DNA of 24,647 bases from JBKQHQ01 sp052148715 (GCA_052148715.1 JBKQHQ010000239.1:1-24647), one strand, 5' to 3'. Positions 1 to 8,378 are shown, counted from the first letter of the stretch. Notes: generated by a model not told the origin, from the sequence alone. Program-made: numbers and translations.

Positions 1-145
1 GATGCTCTTGCCATCCCCCAATAATGCCAAATTCTAACTCCAGCCGTAATGCAAAATCCCTACGTAATGGCCGCGTTTCTCGGGCCTTCTAACTCAAAAA
101 TCGCCCACTCGATTCCGCGAAGACCCAATCTTTATAGCCACGCAA

Positions 146-1486
146 CTATGACATCGTCGGAATGATGCCGACCTCGACCAGCCGCTCTACTGCGCCGCGC
201 GCGTTGCCGATGGTATCGAGGGCGAGCCGCTCGAGCTCGTGCCGCGAAAGTGGATGTCGTGCCAGTCCCTCGGCGACCGCCGCTGCGCCGGTGGCGGCGG
301 CGATGCGCGCCGCGACCGTCCAGTCGTCCATCGTCGGCAATAGCCTGTCCGCCGCGAGACCTTTGTCCTTGGCCGCAGCCAGCAGTTCCTCGGCGGCGGC
401 GATTGCCATCCGGTCGCTGATCATCCGGGCGCGGACATCGAGGACGCCGCGGAATATGCCCGGGAAGACGAGCGAATTGTTCACTTGATTGGGAAAGTCG
501 CTGCGTCCGGTCGCGACGACTCGCGCCCCGGCGCGTCGGGCGTCTTCGGGCCAGATCTCCGGCACCGGGTTCGCGCACGCAAATACGATCGCGTCCGGCG
601 CCATTCTCCCGATCCATTCGGGAAGAATCACGTTCGGCCCGGAACGGCTGAAGGCGATGCACACGTCGGCGCCGGAGAACGCCGCCTCTGGGCCACCTTG
701 CCTGCGGTCGCCATTGCTGTCGACGCAGATCCGCCACTTGTCGGTGAATTTCGCCTGTTGTTGCTCGATGTCGGTGCGCCCGGGATGCAAGATGCCGCCA
801 GTGTCGCAGGCGACGATCGCTCGCCGGTCCAGTCCGTACGCGGTCAGCAACCGATAGGTTGCCACATTGGCAGCGCCCACCCCGAATAGGACCACGCGTA
901 TCTGGTCCAGCGTCTTGCCCACGACCTCAAGGGCGGCGAGAAATGCAGCGAGGATTGCGGTGGCGGACCCCTGCTGATCGTCATGCCAGACAGGAATGCC
1001 GACGCGTCGACGGGCCTCGTTGAGAACCGAGAAGCATTCCGGTTGAGCAATGTCTTCCAGATTCACGCCGCCGAACGACGGCTCGACCAGCTCGACGGCA
1101 TGGACGATGTCGGTCGGCTCGCGCGCGCGGATGCAGAGCGGAATTGCATCGACTCCGCCAAACAGCTTGAAGAGCAGTGCCTTGCCTTCCATGACCGGCA
1201 ACCCGGCTTCGGGCCCTATGTTACCGAGCCCGAGCACGCGCGAACCGTCCGAGATGATTGCGATCGCATTGGCGCGATTGGTGTAGGCAAAGGAAGCCGC
1301 GGGGTCGGCAACGATCGCGCGACAGGGTTCGGCGACGCCCGGAGTGTACCAGATGGCCAGTTCCTGCGAGCCGCAAAGCGGTACCTTGGACATCATTTGG
1401 ATCTTGCCGCGAAAACGCGCATGCATCCGAAGCGCGCGCTGCGCAAGACCGGCCGAGGGATCCGATTTTTTGGCGCCGCTACTCAC
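146..1486 (-). CDS. Malic enzyme, short form (oxaloacetate-decarboxylating malate dehydrogenase)
   Basis: Predicted to decarboxylate malate oxidatively to pyruvate and CO2 with NAD(P)+, in the cytosol. The 446-residue protein has the single-module length and no phosphotransacetylase-like C-terminal extension. Family residues are visible: the catalytic Tyr in WYTPGVAEPC (about residue 47), the catalytic Lys in PVMEGKALLFK (about 102), metal ligands in GGVNLEDI (about 144-145) and PVWHDDQQGSA (about 170), and a Rossmann motif VVLFGVGAAN. The start is a GTG at 1486 with only a weak Shine-Dalgarno; the next in-frame ATG (residue 21) lies within conserved sequence, so the GTG is preferred. It lies about 230 bp downstream of a hydroxyacid dehydrogenase, so it may have its own promoter. 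The family call is secure; cofactor preference (NAD or NADP) cannot be read reliably from the sequence. Confidence 0.93.
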   Translation of the reverse strand: MSSGAKKSDPSAGLAQRALRMHARFRGKIQMMSKVPLCGSQELAIWYTPGVAEPCRAIVADPAASFAYTNRANAIAIISDGSRVLGLGNIGPEAGLPVMEGKALLFKLFGGVDAIPLCIRAREPTDIVHAVELVEPSFGGVNLEDIAQPECFSVLNEARRRVGIPVWHDDQQGSATAILAAFLAALEVVGKTLDQIRVVLFGVGAANVATYRLLTAYGLDRRAIVACDTGGILHPGRTDIEQQQAKFTDKWRICVDSNGDRRQGGPEAAFSGADVCIAFSRSGPNVILPEWIGRMAPDAIVFACANPVPEIWPEDARRAGARVVATGRSDFPNQVNNSLVFPGIFRGVLDVRARMISDRMAIAAAEELLAAAKDKGLAADRLLPTMDDWTVAARIAAATGAAAVAEGLARHPLSRHELERLALDTIGNARGAVERLVEVGIIPTMS

Positions 1487-1715
1487 TTGAGGAGTCCATC
1501 GTTAGAGGATAGGCGAATAGCAACGGCCAAAGCGAGGAATGGCCGGGGCGATCGGGCCGACTGACTTGAGCAGGATCTGCAACAAGCCGGCGCTGCGCTA
1601 GGCCTGCCCGAAAACTTGGCCCGTATAAAGCACAGGAAGACTCTTCGTGATCGACGGTGGCTGGACGGCGGAATGAACTTTTTGCGGTTGGGCAGTCTGG
1701 CATTGCGCGCCGAGC

Positions 1716-2705
1716 CTATCGCGCCACTGCAAGCACCTGCGGATTGACGCAGTTCGGCGGCATCTTGCCTTCGAGCAACGCGAAAATGTTGTCCACCACC
1801 ACGTCGGCCATTTTTTCGCGCAGCTCGCGCACCGCGCTGCCCAAATGCGGCGTGAGAACGACGTTGGCCATCTTGCGCAATGCCGGTTCGGGGCGCGGCT
1901 CGTTTTCGAACACGTCGAGCCCGGCGCCGGCGATCTTGCCTGCCTTGAGCGCGCGGACCAGCGCCGCCTCGTCGACGATCGGCCCGCGCGCCGTATTGAT
2001 GAGGAACGAGGTCCGCTTCATCAACTCGAACGCGCGCTCGTCAATCATGTGGCGTGTTTCCGGCCTCATGGGTGGATGCAGCGAAACGAAATCAGATTGC
2101 TTGAGGAGATCATCAAGGGGGACAAAGGTCATGCCGAGCGCCTGCTCCTCCGCCACGGGCAGGCGGTTCGGGTCATAATAGAGGACGTGCATCGAGAAAC
2201 CGTTGGCGCGGCGCGCAACAGCCCGGCCGATGCGTCCGTTTCCGCCGACAAGCCCGAGTGTCTTCCCCCACACCCAGCTGCCCGCGAGGTGGTTCGATTG
2301 GGCGCCGGGGAATCCCCCGGCGCGCACAAGATGGTCGCCCTCTACCAAGCGGCGCGCCGCCGCAATCATCAGGCCGAACGTCAGGTCGGCGACTGCTTCC
2401 GTGACTATCGGCGGGACCACGGTCACCGGTATGCCGCGCTCGGTCGCCTCCACGACATCGATGCGATCCGGCGTGATCGCCATGGACGCCACCGCCCTGA
2501 GCTTGGGATTGGCGACCAGCACATCGCGATCGACCGTGTCATGCAACAGCGCGAACAGGATATCATGCTTGCGCACTGCGGCGCAAAGTTTGCTCTTCGG
2601 CAAAATTCGGCTGCTATCAGCATTTAGCTGCACATCGGCGACAGCGCGCAGCCGCTCGAGCGCGCCCTCGGCGATCGGCTGGGTGACGAAGATACGCGGG
2701 CGCAT
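1716..2705 (-). CDS. D-isomer-specific 2-hydroxyacid dehydrogenase (glyoxylate/hydroxypyruvate reductase-like)
   Basis: NAD(P)-dependent oxidoreductase, 329 residues, the usual family length. Visible features are the dinucleotide loop GKTLGLVGGNGRIG near residue 145 and the three catalytic positions in order: Arg in NTARGPIVDE, Glu in DVFENEP and His in TPHLGSA. The substrate could be glyoxylate, hydroxypyruvate, 3-phosphoglycerate or another 2-keto acid; there is no ACT domain, so a classical regulated SerA is unlikely. The ATG at 2705 overlaps the stop of the upstream gene as TGATG, which indicates translational coupling. A GTG four codons upstream is possible but would lie further inside the preceding gene. 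It is the last gene of a tight three-gene unit with an ATP-grasp/His-domain protein and an M24 hydrolase. Confidence 0.9.
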   Translation of the reverse strand: MRPRIFVTQPIAEGALERLRAVADVQLNADSSRILPKSKLCAAVRKHDILFALLHDTVDRDVLVANPKLRAVASMAITPDRIDVVEATERGIPVTVVPPIVTEAVADLTFGLMIAAARRLVEGDHLVRAGGFPGAQSNHLAGSWVWGKTLGLVGGNGRIGRAVARRANGFSMHVLYYDPNRLPVAEEQALGMTFVPLDDLLKQSDFVSLHPPMRPETRHMIDERAFELMKRTSFLINTARGPIVDEAALVRALKAGKIAGAGLDVFENEPRPEPALRKMANVVLTPHLGSAVRELREKMADVVVDNIFALLEGKMPPNCVNPQVLAVAR

Positions 2706-3994
2706 CAACGAATCCACCGCACAATGCCCGCAATCCCGTCGACCGCAACCTGCGAGCCGTCGGGAATGCGCCGCGTGGTGTCAAGCACGCCGAGGACCAT
2801 CGGAATCCCCCGTTCGCGCGCGAGTGAGGCGAGATGTGAGGTTGAGCCGCCGAGCTCCGCCACCACGCCGCCGACGCGCGGCAGCACCTGGCTCAGCGCT
2901 GGCCCCGCGACGCGCGTGATCAGGATATCTCCAGGCGCGACGCGCGTCAGCTCGCACTCGCAGTTGACCACCACCGCGCGGCCCGACCCCCAGCCGATGC
3001 CGGCGGGGTGGCCGTTCAATCCGGGATGCTGCAGCCAGATCTGGTCCGGGACCCGGATCGGCTCCACATGCAGCGGCCGCGCCTGCAGCAGCTTAAAGCC
3101 TTCATTGTCGAGTGCCCACTCGATCTCGACCGGCATGCCGAAAATATCTTCAGCCTTGCGCAGAAGGCGGCCGAGCATCACCGCCTGGCCGGCGTCGAGG
3201 CAGGGTACGCTGACGAACTCCGCCGGCACCGCCTGCGGCGCGGCGCCCGTGCCGTGGCCGCAGGTCTCGCGATGGTCCTTGCGGCCCGCCTCGTTCTTGC
3301 GCAGGAAACCCTGTCGCGAAAGCGTGATGCGGTCGGGAACGACCTCGCCCTGCGCGATCGCCGAGCCGAGGCCCCAGGTAGCGCTGAGCAGCATCTGGCC
3401 CTCCGCCGTCTCGCTCAATCCGCCGCCGGAGGCGCGCGCATCGACGAGCGGCTGGATAAGCACCGCCATGGCGGTGTCGGCCGGAGAGAGATCATTGTTG
3501 TCCATGTAGCGGCGCGCATTCGTGGTCCATAGTGCGGCCCAGCAGGCGCGCACCGCCGTCGCGAAGGCCGCATCGTCGGCGATGCCGAGAAAGCTCTCGA
3601 ACTGGCCAGCGAAGTTCGCACCCTTGCGGTCCTCGATCAGAGCGGACGAGCGCACCGCCGCGGGTGCGCCGCTTGCCGCGCGCTGCGCGCGCCAAGCTGC
3701 CATCAACGGGTCGAAGATCGCCGGCGCGATTGGCTGCTCGTAGAGGCCGAGCCTGATCTCGATCGAGAGGCGGCGGCGCTCCGTTAGATCGGCGGCGTTG
3801 AAGCGCTTGAGCAAATCCCACAATCCGAGCTCGACGATTTGCCGGCGATAGGCATCGGCGCCGAGACAGAAGCCGCCGGGCGTCGGCAGGCCGGCGCGCA
3901 TGAGCGCCGCGAGATTCGCGGCCTTCGGCCCGACGCTCTCGACGTCGGCCGCTACCGCGCTGCTCAACGGGATGACGAATGGGGCTTCGCTCAT
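2705..3994 (-). CDS. PEP-synthase-like protein with ATP-grasp and phosphohistidine domains only
   Basis: 429 residues. The N-terminal two thirds match the PEP/pyruvate-binding ATP-grasp domain: VGPKAANLAALMRAGLPTP near residue 21, AVRSSALIED near 113, and IEWALDN...LLQARP near 291-307. The C-terminal part is the swivelling phosphohistidine domain with GGSTSHLASLARERGIPMV, in which His387 would carry the phosphate. The PEP-binding TIM barrel of full-length PEP synthase or PPDK (roughly 750-900 residues in total) is absent. It may therefore be a phosphotransferase acting on another substrate, as rifampicin phosphotransferase does with its own middle domain, or half of a split enzyme. The start ATG at 3994 is 17 nt after the stop of the M24 gene, and its own stop overlaps the next gene. 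The domains are clear; the reaction is unknown. Confidence 0.85.
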   Translation of the reverse strand: MSEAPFVIPLSSAVAADVESVGPKAANLAALMRAGLPTPGGFCLGADAYRRQIVELGLWDLLKRFNAADLTERRRLSIEIRLGLYEQPIAPAIFDPLMAAWRAQRAASGAPAAVRSSALIEDRKGANFAGQFESFLGIADDAAFATAVRACWAALWTTNARRYMDNNDLSPADTAMAVLIQPLVDARASGGGLSETAEGQMLLSATWGLGSAIAQGEVVPDRITLSRQGFLRKNEAGRKDHRETCGHGTGAAPQAVPAEFVSVPCLDAGQAVMLGRLLRKAEDIFGMPVEIEWALDNEGFKLLQARPLHVEPIRVPDQIWLQHPGLNGHPAGIGWGSGRAVVVNCECELTRVAPGDILITRVAGPALSQVLPRVGGVVAELGGSTSHLASLARERGIPMVLGVLDTTRRIPDGSQVAVDGIAGIVRWIR

Positions 3995-4011
3995 GATTTG
4001 CTGGCAAGTGC

Positions 4012-5283
4012 CTATTTGACGTGATCGCCGTAGCCGGGGAGCGGGTCGACGGCCGTGATCTGCTGGACCGGAAAGTTGGAGACGATCTCGACCTCATTCT
4101 TGTGCACGATCAGCATTTCCTCGATGCGCACGCCCCAGCGGAATTTCTTGCCGTGCTGGGTCTCGAGCGCGAAGGTCATTCCTTCCTTGATCTCGACCGG
4201 ATGATCGAGCGACCAGATGCGTGAGATCACTGGCGGGTCGTATTGCGCGAGCCCGAGGCCATGACCCCACAAGTTAGCGGCCGCCTGATCCTCTTCCTTG
4301 TAGCCCCAGGCTTCCTTGGCGGACGGCCACTTCTCGGCGATCTCGCGCGTAGTGGTGCCGACCTTCACGGCGCCGATCGAGTCATAAAGCCACTTGAGCG
4401 CGATCGTATAGGTGTCTTTCTGCTCCTGGGTCGGCTCCTTGCCGACGCAGTAGGTGCGATAATAGCAGGACTTGTAGCCGTTCCAGGTGTGTGCGGCCAA
4501 ATCCATGAACACGATGTCGCCGGGCTGGATGATTCGGTCGGAGAAGTTGCGCCAGTTCGGCCAGGTGTTGGGCCCCGACGATATGATCACGTCCTCCACG
4601 TCCTCCGTGCCAGGGATCGAGTAGAGGAACTGCATGATATGCGCGGTGACCTGGTTCTCGGTGATGCCGGGACGCAGGAATTTCATGCACTCCCAATGGG
4701 CGGCGTCGCCGATGGCGCCAACGATGCGGAAGCATTCCTGCTCGTCCTCGTTCTTGACGGCGCGCGCCTCCATCATCGGCGTCATGCCGTCCGCCCAGGT
4801 GATATTCTTGTCTTTGAAGACTTGCAGCATGTTGACGTCGATGAAGTCGCAGCCGAGCTTCTGGCCGGCCACTCCGTGCCGCTTCATCTCTTCAAGGATA
4901 GCGTTGGTGAATTTGGTCACCTGCATGGTCGAGGCGGGACCGGCCGCCCCCTTGATCCAGACGTAGGAGTAACGCACGTTCTCCTTTGGCAGCCACGGCG
5001 AATGGCGCTCGACCTGCATGCCGATGTCGCCCTGCTCGAACAGGACTGGCTGGCCATCGCCACACAGCAGCGCATAGCGCAGCCCGGGCTTGAGCCGGGT
5101 CCACCCCGGCGACAGCGTGCCCGTGATGTAGCGGCAGTTCTCGTCATACATGCAGAGCAGCGCGCCAAGGCCGTGCCTCTTCATCATCTCGCGCGCACGC
5201 TCGATGCGGTACTTGCGCAACCGGTCCCAGTTGACGCGCTGCTGCCAGTCGAGACTGGCGATACCGAAATTTGCTGTACCCAT
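4012..5283 (-). CDS. M24-family (aminopeptidase P/creatinase fold) metallohydrolase with an altered metal site
   Basis: 423 residues with an N-terminal creatinase-like domain and a C-terminal pita-bread domain. Candidate metal ligands are Asp261 (GDIVFMDLAAH), His341 (GHGLGLAQYDPP), Glu374 (GMTFALETQ) and Glu388 (WGVRIEEM). The second conserved Asp, normally in SDxTRT, is replaced by Cys273 in GYKSCYYRT; I checked this codon (TGC) in the DNA. The usual second His after GHGxG is also not at its normal place. Relatives include Xaa-Pro peptidases, creatinases and the DMSP lyase DddP, so the substrate cannot be named. ATG 5283 is chosen because GGAAGGAAG lies just upstream; an upstream TTG at 5310 lacks such a site. 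It is the first gene of the unit that continues with the PEP-synthase-like protein, and an FNR-type box lies 153 bp upstream. Confidence 0.85.
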   Translation of the reverse strand: MGTANFGIASLDWQQRVNWDRLRKYRIERAREMMKRHGLGALLCMYDENCRYITGTLSPGWTRLKPGLRYALLCGDGQPVLFEQGDIGMQVERHSPWLPKENVRYSYVWIKGAAGPASTMQVTKFTNAILEEMKRHGVAGQKLGCDFIDVNMLQVFKDKNITWADGMTPMMEARAVKNEDEQECFRIVGAIGDAAHWECMKFLRPGITENQVTAHIMQFLYSIPGTEDVEDVIISSGPNTWPNWRNFSDRIIQPGDIVFMDLAAHTWNGYKSCYYRTYCVGKEPTQEQKDTYTIALKWLYDSIGAVKVGTTTREIAEKWPSAKEAWGYKEEDQAAANLWGHGLGLAQYDPPVISRIWSLDHPVEIKEGMTFALETQHGKKFRWGVRIEEMLIVHKNEVEIVSNFPVQQITAVDPLPGYGDHVK

Positions 5284-5436
5284 GGGTTCTTCCTTCCGCG
5301 GGAGCCTCAAGCGGCCTTGACTGCGATATTCTTCTCGGACTTTTGCGCCTCTGGCTTCTTGGGAAGAGTCGCCTCGTTCAGGTCCTCCCCTTAGGTTGGA
5401 ACATAAATTCCAATAACCCGGCGAAAATGAATTGGG

Positions 5437-5450
5437 TTGACTCAGATCAA
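5437..5450. promoter_or_regulatory. FNR/FixK-type binding site
   Basis: TTGACTCAGATCAA matches the Crp/FNR-family palindrome TTGAT-N4-ATCAA at 9 of 10 defined positions. On the minus strand it would activate the M24 operon. Placing the box at -41.5 predicts a transcript start near 5402 and an AT-rich -10 around 5410-5418, leaving a leader of about 120 nt. This is inferred from sequence and position only. Confidence 0.55.
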
Positions 5451-5572
5451 CATGAGGCGGGGACCGACAGGTTTATTTTTCAAAGCTGCCCCGCCACGCC
5501 GATCATTGGTGCCGACCTTGGCACATCCAACTCGACCGCCACCGTTCTGCGAGGTGGACGCCCGGTCACCCC

Positions 5573-5701
5573 GAGCGCCGGGTATCCGTCGCATTGCACG
5601 ATGCCGCGATAGTGCTCAAGCAGCTTCAGCGCGCGGACCGCGCCGCGACCAGGAGCGAAGCCGTAGACGACGGCAGGCGGATTGGTCTCGCCCCAGGGCT
5701 G
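5573..5701 (-). pseudogene. IS66-family transposase (TnpC) fragment
   Basis: About 43 codons read like the DDE core of IS66 TnpC. PWGETNPPAVV followed by YGFAPGRG and then LLEHYRGIVQCDGYPAL corresponds to the family pattern of a PWGG-x-DPPAV strand followed by GILQCDGYAAY, whose Asp is one of the catalytic residues. The similarity stops on both sides: the next expected block (FCWAHxRR) is missing in this frame, and upstream the frame is closed or unrelated. No TnpA/TnpB and no terminal inverted repeats could be found. It is therefore an old, broken insertion-sequence remnant beside the Get3-like operon, recognised by pattern only. Confidence 0.6.
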
Positions 5702-6338
5702 CCTATTCTCCGAATTCCGGGACATTTACGAGCTTGCCTACCAGCAAGGTCGAAGGGCTGTACGACGTTTCGCCCCAATCCGGTGACGGGGGCGGTGTTG
5801 AGCGAAGAGGCTGACGGCGCAGAGGCACCGCATTGTTGCGTATTGGAGCGCGAGCCAGATTGAATCCGATCAGTCAATTGAGCAGCCGTCAACAATAGCC
5901 GACGTGTTGGCCTGGTCGGCTCTCTGTGACGACCCCGACGCTCCGTGGCGATCGCGTCGGTGTATCGGCTGTTGCAAGAAATTTGATCGCGGCAATAACG
6001 CACCGGGAGCGCTTTAGTACAAAGCCCCAAATAAATGGTGGCATCGCGCCGATTTAACGGACGTTTTTTAGACACGGGTGGCTCCAAGAGACTGACACGC
6101 GGGGCTGCACACGCTCTTGGGCGCTCACGCCATCGCCGATCACTTTAGCGCGAGCGCGGTAGTTGATGGACGGCGATCGCCGAGACAAAGCCGCGTGATT
6201 GCTAATTTAGCGTCAAACTTGCGGCCGAAGCGTTCTGCTAACTATTTGATTAGCTGGTGCAGCTTGGGGGATTCGACCTATCCACAGTTAGATGGCTCCG
6301 CATTTCCGCCGGTTTCCGGTACGCCGCGCCCGCAGTGA

Positions 6339-7385
6339 TCATGTCCGCGCGCCGACTTCGCGCGTCCTGCCCGCGGCGTCACCGGGCGCGGGCTTCGCGC
6401 CGTCGGCCGCGAAGATGGCGTCGCACAAGCGCTGGAGCATCGGCACGCCGCGGACCTCGGTCTCGAACAGCGGCACGACGGCGCGGACGCTGTCGTCAAA
6501 CTCCCGCCAGATCGTCCGCATGTGCTCCTGCTGCATGGTCACGCGGTTCTTGACGAACTCGGCGGCGTCCGGACCAACCGACGCGGCGTCAATGACCATG
6601 TTGACGAGGACTCCCCCGACCGGGATCCCGAAGTCCTTGAACCATTGGATGAAGCGCGTGACCACCGCGATCGGCAGCGCCTCCGCCAGCGTCACGAAGA
6701 AGAAGGACGTCAGCGCGGGGTCCGTAAGGAGCACGCGCGCGTGCTCCATCCGGTCGCGGAAGGAGACGAGGTACTCCATCAGCGGGTCCGTCTCCTTCTT
6801 CTTGCTGAAGGAGAGCATTTCCCGCAGCGTCCGCGCCTCCTCGCGGCTCTTGAGCATCTTATTGACCCATAGCGAGTAGACCGACGACATGCCGAGCAGG
6901 CGTCGCGCATTAGCGGTGGGCGCAGTATCGAAGACGTAGACGTCGTACTCGTTCTTGAACATGAGGTCGATCATATTCTCGAACATCGCCGACTCCTCGA
7001 ACGCGGGGTTCATCGTCGCCGACTCGACGAAGTCGTCGGCCTTGGTGGTGATGTCGGCGAACTTGAGGAACCAGCGGATCTTTTCCCGGATCTCCGCCTT
7101 GCTGCGCTCGATGCTCTGCCGGGTGTCGATCTCGTTGGCCCAGAGGTTGGGCACGCCCTCGACCGGGACATGCTTGCCGAGCATGTCGTAGCCGAACAGG
7201 CTCGTCAGGCTGTGCACCGGATTGGTGGACACGAGCAGCGTCCGGCGTCCCTGGCGAGCGAGCCCGATGGCGGCGGCGGCGGCGAAGACGGTCTTGCCCA
7301 CGCCGCCCTTGCCGCCGAAGAAAAAGTACTTCAGCGTCGCGTGCTCGCGCAGGTACCGGCCCATCGGCATTGTGATCTCTGGCAT
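6339..7385 (-). CDS. Get3/ArsA-type ATPase, subunit A (signature Lys kept, catalytic Asp replaced by Asn)
   Basis: 348-residue SIMIBI-class P-loop ATPase related to Get3 (tail-anchored protein targeting) and ArsA (arsenite pump ATPase). The deviant Walker A FGGKGGVGKT (residues 23-32) keeps signature Lys26. The switch I motif, normally DPAH, reads STNPVHSL, so the water-activating Asp is Asn55 (codon AAT checked). The switch II motif, normally DTAPTGH, reads DTAPTANA (153-160). There is no CxxC zinc motif for a Get3-type homodimer. ATG 7385 has a strong GGAGG six bases upstream and follows the stop of subunit B by 12 nt. It is the last gene of the operon. No arsenic genes are nearby, so arsenite export is unlikely. 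The family is clear; the function is inferred, probably protein targeting or membrane-protein handling together with subunit B. Confidence 0.88.
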   Translation of the reverse strand: MPEITMPMGRYLREHATLKYFFFGGKGGVGKTVFAAAAAIGLARQGRRTLLVSTNPVHSLTSLFGYDMLGKHVPVEGVPNLWANEIDTRQSIERSKAEIREKIRWFLKFADITTKADDFVESATMNPAFEESAMFENMIDLMFKNEYDVYVFDTAPTANARRLLGMSSVYSLWVNKMLKSREEARTLREMLSFSKKKETDPLMEYLVSFRDRMEHARVLLTDPALTSFFFVTLAEALPIAVVTRFIQWFKDFGIPVGGVLVNMVIDAASVGPDAAEFVKNRVTMQQEHMRTIWREFDDSVRAVVPLFETEVRGVPMLQRLCDAIFAADGAKPAPGDAAGRTREVGART

Positions 7386-7397
7386 GACGAGCCTCCG

Positions 7398-8369
7398 CTA
7401 ATCGAACATGATGGCGGCCAGTTTCTCGATCATCGGCAGCCCCGTGACGTCGCGATCCATCTCCGGCACCCGCGCCAGCACCTGCTCGCCGAAGGCCTTC
7501 CGCATTTCGCCCATGTGCTGATCCTGCATGGCGATGCGCCGGCGCAAATATTCCGGGATGTTCTGGCCCAGCAGATCGTGCGGGATGACCCGGTTCACCA
7601 CGTAGCCGGCGATCGGCACGTCGAACTGCGCGAACAGCCGCGCTGCCTTTTGCGTGTCGTTGATGACCCCGGCCTCCGGGATCACCACGAAGAAGAAGCC
7701 TGTCTTCGTCTTGTCGGTGAGGATACCGGCCGACGTGTTGATGCGGTTCTTGATGTAGAGCAGTTCCTGGAGGATCTGGTCCTGCTCGCTCTCCTTCTCG
7801 TGCCGGAGACGGCTCACCATCTCCTCGTATTCGCGCATGTCCTCCCGCAGCTTGGTGACCTTGTTGATCCACTCGTCGTAGACCTTGGCCATCGACAAGT
7901 AATAGAGCGCGTGACCGAGCGGGACGAGATCGTAAATGTAGTAGTCGTAGTCGCCCTTCATGACCACGTCGACGACGGCGTCGAACATGGCGCTCTCCTC
8001 CATCGCCGGCTCAGCGCTCGCCGCCTGGATGTAACGCTCGATCTCCTCCGGCACGGCAGGCAGCCCGTACATGTCCAGGATCTTCTGGCGAATCTCCTGC
8101 TGGTACGCGCGGATGTGGCTGTCCGCGTCGATCTCCTGGGCCCAAAGGTTGTCCATGATTTGCACGGGCCCCTTGCCGAAGATGTCGCGCTTGAAGATGT
8201 CGGTGAGCGACGCCTGGGGGTCCACGGAGAACACGAGCACCTTCTTGCCGTGGCTCGCGAGCCAGTACGCCGTCGCTGCTGAGAAAGTCGTCTTGCCAAC
8301 CCCGCCCCCGCCGCCGAACATGATGTACCGGCGCTCGGGGTGCTGCAGCAACACATCCTTGAGTCCCAT
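7398..8369 (-). CDS. Get3/ArsA-type ATPase, subunit B (signature Lys replaced by Gly, catalytic Asp kept)
   Basis: 323-residue paralogue of the downstream ATPase. Its P-loop reads FGGGGGVGKTT (18-28): the P-loop Lys26 is present, but the signature Lys of the deviant Walker A is Gly21 (DNA checked). Switch I SVDPQASLTD keeps the catalytic Asp50 but has Ala for the His. Switch II reads DLVPLGHALYY (147 onward), keeping the Gly-His that subunit A has lost. Both subunits share the PAxEESAMF segment near residues 121-130. No cysteine is present, so a zinc-clasped dimer is excluded. ATG 8369 is preceded by a G-rich AGGGGGCGG ribosome binding site; the gap to the small gene upstream is 9 nt. The complementary residue losses suggest it works as a heterodimer with subunit A. 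Confidence 0.88.
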   Translation of the reverse strand: MGLKDVLLQHPERRYIMFGGGGGVGKTTFSAATAYWLASHGKKVLVFSVDPQASLTDIFKRDIFGKGPVQIMDNLWAQEIDADSHIRAYQQEIRQKILDMYGLPAVPEEIERYIQAASAEPAMEESAMFDAVVDVVMKGDYDYYIYDLVPLGHALYYLSMAKVYDEWINKVTKLREDMREYEEMVSRLRHEKESEQDQILQELLYIKNRINTSAGILTDKTKTGFFFVVIPEAGVINDTQKAARLFAQFDVPIAGYVVNRVIPHDLLGQNIPEYLRRRIAMQDQHMGEMRKAFGEQVLARVPEMDRDVTGLPMIEKLAAIMFD

Positions 8370-8378
8370 CGCCGCCCC

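Larger units (their letters stand above)
5284..6338. other. Gene-poor stretch with transposon remains
   Basis: Roughly 1 kb between the M24 gene and the Get3-like operon. Short open frames on both strands show no recognisable domains, no ribosome binding sites and no agreement between neighbouring frames. The two items that can be named are the FNR-type box near 5437 and a fragment of IS66-type transposase at 5573-5701. A 7-bp inverted repeat (6084-6090 with 6114-6120) and one DnaA-box-like 9-mer near 6280 look incidental. No terminator is evident for the operon ending at 6339. Confidence 0.6.

Noticed and set aside
1..145. Possible gene or terminator downstream of the malic enzyme
   Set aside because: No open frame, hairpin or T-run convincing enough to call was visible.
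4012..5283. Identification of the M24 protein as DMSP lyase DddP
   Set aside because: The fold is shared, but the metal site differs (Cys273), no DMSP genes are nearby, and overall similarity could not be tested.
4243..5394. 383-codon plus-strand open frame
   Set aside because: It is antisense to the M24 gene, with no recognisable domain.
5626..6087. Minus-strand open frame of 153 codons in the gene-poor stretch
   Set aside because: It has no family resemblance and no ribosome binding site, and it overlaps the IS66 fragment in another frame.
6084..6120. Inverted repeat CCAAGAG / CTCTTGG
   Set aside because: It has a short stem and long loop with no U-tract on the correct side for either neighbouring transcript.
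6276..6290. DnaA-box-like 9-mer CTATCCACA
   Set aside because: It is a single copy with one mismatch and no AT-rich element or origin genes nearby.
7170..8282. 370-codon plus-strand open frame over the Get3-like genes
   Set aside because: It is antisense to two well-supported ATPase genes and its composition (HDHVDD-like strings) is that of a shadow frame.
6339..8369. Arsenite-resistance role for the ATPases
   Set aside because: No arsB, arsC, arsR or metallochaperone is nearby, and the residue pattern differs from ArsA; ArsA-like describes only the fold.
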